Assembly (NCBI GenBank): GCA_036278735.1 | Contig: DASUKM010000014.1 | Location: forward strand, 50,488 to 114,487 | Origin: DASUKM01 sp036278735 | GTDB taxonomy: Bacteria > Acidobacteriota > Vicinamibacteria > Vicinamibacterales > 2-12-FULL-66-21 | Direction: 5' to 3' | DNA length: 64,000 nucleotides | Shown: one piece after another, positions 62,861 to 64,000 of the stretch | Position numbering within the stretch: position 1 is the stretch's first letter | Layout of the letters: the number at the start of each line of letters is the position of its first letter | Notes under the pieces: generated by a model | What the model saw: only the letters and a program-made list of their open reading frames with translations | The model's database searches: none | Told to the model about the DNA's origin: nothing | Position numbers and translations under genes: made by a program

Positions 62861-63766
62861 ATGCGCGGTGCGTGGATTACGGGAATCCTGATGGCGTCCG
62901 GCGCGTTTGGCGCGGCGGGCGTCGCCGCCGTTGCGCCGAGCGTGCCGCTACCGCCGCCTCCCCGCGCGCCGCTCGCCGTCACCCGCACGCTGCCGCCGGA
63001 GTCGGTGCTGGCCTCGCACCTCCTCGTCACGTGGTACGGCAGCCCGTGGAATGGCCGGATGGGGGTCCTCGGACGCCTTCAGGGCCAGGCGCTCGCCGAC
63101 GGGTTGAAACACCAGGCGCAGGCGTACGCGCACGTCACCCACAAGGACGTGCTGCCGGCATACGAGCTGATTGCCGTCGTGGCGCAGGGACAGCCCGGGC
63201 GCGACGGGCTTTACCGTCGTCGCGAGAGCCGCGAGGTGATCGACCGGATGCTGCGCGAGGCGCGCCGCGCCGGGCTGAAGCTGATTCTCGACGTCCAGAC
63301 CGGCCGTTCGACGGTGCTCGACGAACTCGCGTATCTGACGCCGTATCTCGAGCAGCCGGACGTCTACCTTGCGCTCGACCCCGAGTTCTCGATGGGCGAC
63401 GCCGGCGTGCCCGGGCGCCGGATCGGGACCATGCAGGCGCGCGAGGTCAACGATGCGATTGCACTGCTCGAGGTGCTGATCGCACGCGACCACCTGCCGT
63501 CGAAGGTGCTGATCGTTCACCAGTTCACCACCGGCATGCTGCCCGACAAGGATCGAATCCTCACCAGCCCCGTGCTCGACGTCGTCCTCGACGTGGACGG
63601 CTTCGGGTCGCCGGCGCTGAAGCGGAACACGTATCGCACGGTGATCCGCCAGCGGGCGCTGCCGTTTGCCGGATTCAAGCTGTTCTATCTGCAGGACACG
63701 GACATGCTGCAGCCGGCGCAAGTGATGGCGCTCGAGCCGGTGCCGTCGCTCATCATCTATCAGTAA
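62861..63766 (+). CDS. Secreted or membrane-anchored protein of unknown function, probable TIM-barrel fold
   Basis: The protein has 301 residues. A hydrophobic N-terminus (about 4-25) looks like a signal or anchor. A Pro-rich linker (about 28-40) precedes a domain with VLASHLLVTWYGSPWNG, YELIAVVAQGQPGRDGLYRR, a GLKLILDVQTGRS strand, VYLALDPEFSMGD, IARDHLPSKVLIVHQF, and LDVVLDVDGFGSP. Alternating strands with acidic and His residues at their ends suggest a glycoside-hydrolase-like or lipoprotein TIM barrel. No family name can be given. Confidence 0.75.
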   Translation: MRGAWITGILMASGAFGAAGVAAVAPSVPLPPPPRAPLAVTRTLPPESVLASHLLVTWYGSPWNGRMGVLGRLQGQALADGLKHQAQAYAHVTHKDVLPAYELIAVVAQGQPGRDGLYRRRESREVIDRMLREARRAGLKLILDVQTGRSTVLDELAYLTPYLEQPDVYLALDPEFSMGDAGVPGRRIGTMQAREVNDAIALLEVLIARDHLPSKVLIVHQFTTGMLPDKDRILTSPVLDVVLDVDGFGSPALKRNTYRTVIRQRALPFAGFKLFYLQDTDMLQPAQVMALEPVPSLIIYQ

Positions 63767-63774
63767 GCGCAGCC

Positions 63775-64000
63775 GCCAGCTTCCAGCAGCCAGTAGCCAG
63801 ATTCCAGTTCCCAGTTGCCAGTTCCCAGTTGCCAGTTCCCAGTTCCCAGATTCCAGTTCCCAAGTTCCAGCTTCTCCGCCCCCCGCCCTCCGCCCCCCGC
63901 CCTCCGCCCTCCGCCCTCCGCCTTCCGCCTTCCGCCTTCCGCCCTCCGCCCCCCGCCCTCCGCCCCCCGCCCTCCGCCCCCCGCCCTCCGCCCTCCGCCC
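63775..64000. repeat. Heptamer arrays (CCAGTTC, then CCGCCCT)
   Basis: First about 13 units of CCAGTTC, CCAGTTG and CCAGATT (63775-63868), then about 18 units of CCGCCCT, CCGCCCC and CCGCCTT (63874 to the end). The first is the same family as the array at 33-115. Confidence 0.9.

Noticed and set aside
62713..63030. Minus-strand frame opposite the start of the last gene
   Set aside because: It overlaps the well-formed signal peptide region of the plus-strand gene and has no start site or motif.

Overview
The window is 64 kb of GC-rich bacterial chromosome. It carries Gram-negative envelope genes (a TamB-like protein, a BamA/TamA-like Omp85 protein, OmpA and SPOR domains), two-component and ECF-sigma regulation, HslVU, a B12-dependent ribonucleotide reductase and many glycosyltransferases. 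Its gaps are filled with short tandem repeats. Gene content and repeat style suggest an Acidobacteriota member (Vicinamibacteria-like), but this is inference: no rRNA or tRNA gene was recognised that could settle it.

Layout. 0.2-8.2 kb (minus strand): a histidine kinase, a response regulator with an excisionase-type HTH, a second stand-alone HTH, then a tightly overlapping operon of three paralogous secreted proteins, a PapD-like chaperone and a large beta-barrel/SPOR protein, which resembles a divergent chaperone-usher system. 8.3-10.9 kb: ECF sigma factor, zinc anti-sigma factor, a secreted protein and a lipoprotein. 11-13.7 kb: amino-acid permease, small membrane protein, PEGA protein. 13.9-18.8 kb: hslVU, an FN3 lipoprotein, an FAH-family enzyme, a transaldolase. 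18.8-22.8 kb: a three-gene biotin-dependent acyl-CoA carboxylase interrupted by a gene relic. 22.8-30.6 kb: TamB-like, Omp85 and SurA-like genes for outer-membrane biogenesis. 30.5-44.1 kb: a surface-glycan cluster with membrane glycosyltransferases, four GT4 enzymes, methyltransferases and a polysaccharide deacetylase. 44.1-48.9 kb: CPBP protease, NtrC-type regulator with its kinase, a lipoprotein. 49-52 kb: nrdJ behind a pair of NrdR boxes.

52-60.7 kb is an accessory region and the most unusual part. It holds the collapsed remains of a type I restriction-modification system, an intact and a decayed OGFr-domain gene, a NmrA-like reductase, a SUI1 factor, and a CBS-domain gene overlapping a 1163-residue protein. 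That protein fuses an indoleamine 2,3-dioxygenase-like heme domain, a P450-reductase-like FAD/NADPH module, a cytochrome b5 domain and an unrecognised helical tail. It is followed by a VapBC-type toxin-antitoxin pair and a thioredoxin-like gene whose first redox cysteine codon is an in-frame TGA followed by a SECIS-like hairpin, so it is probably a selenoprotein. The window closes with an OmpA-family protein, a methyltransferase, an unrecognised secreted protein and more repeats.

Most gene boundaries on each strand overlap by 1-8 bases (ATGA, TAATG, GTGA), pointing to translationally coupled operons. Nearly every real gap contains a tandem array with a 7-base period, but of a different sequence each time.
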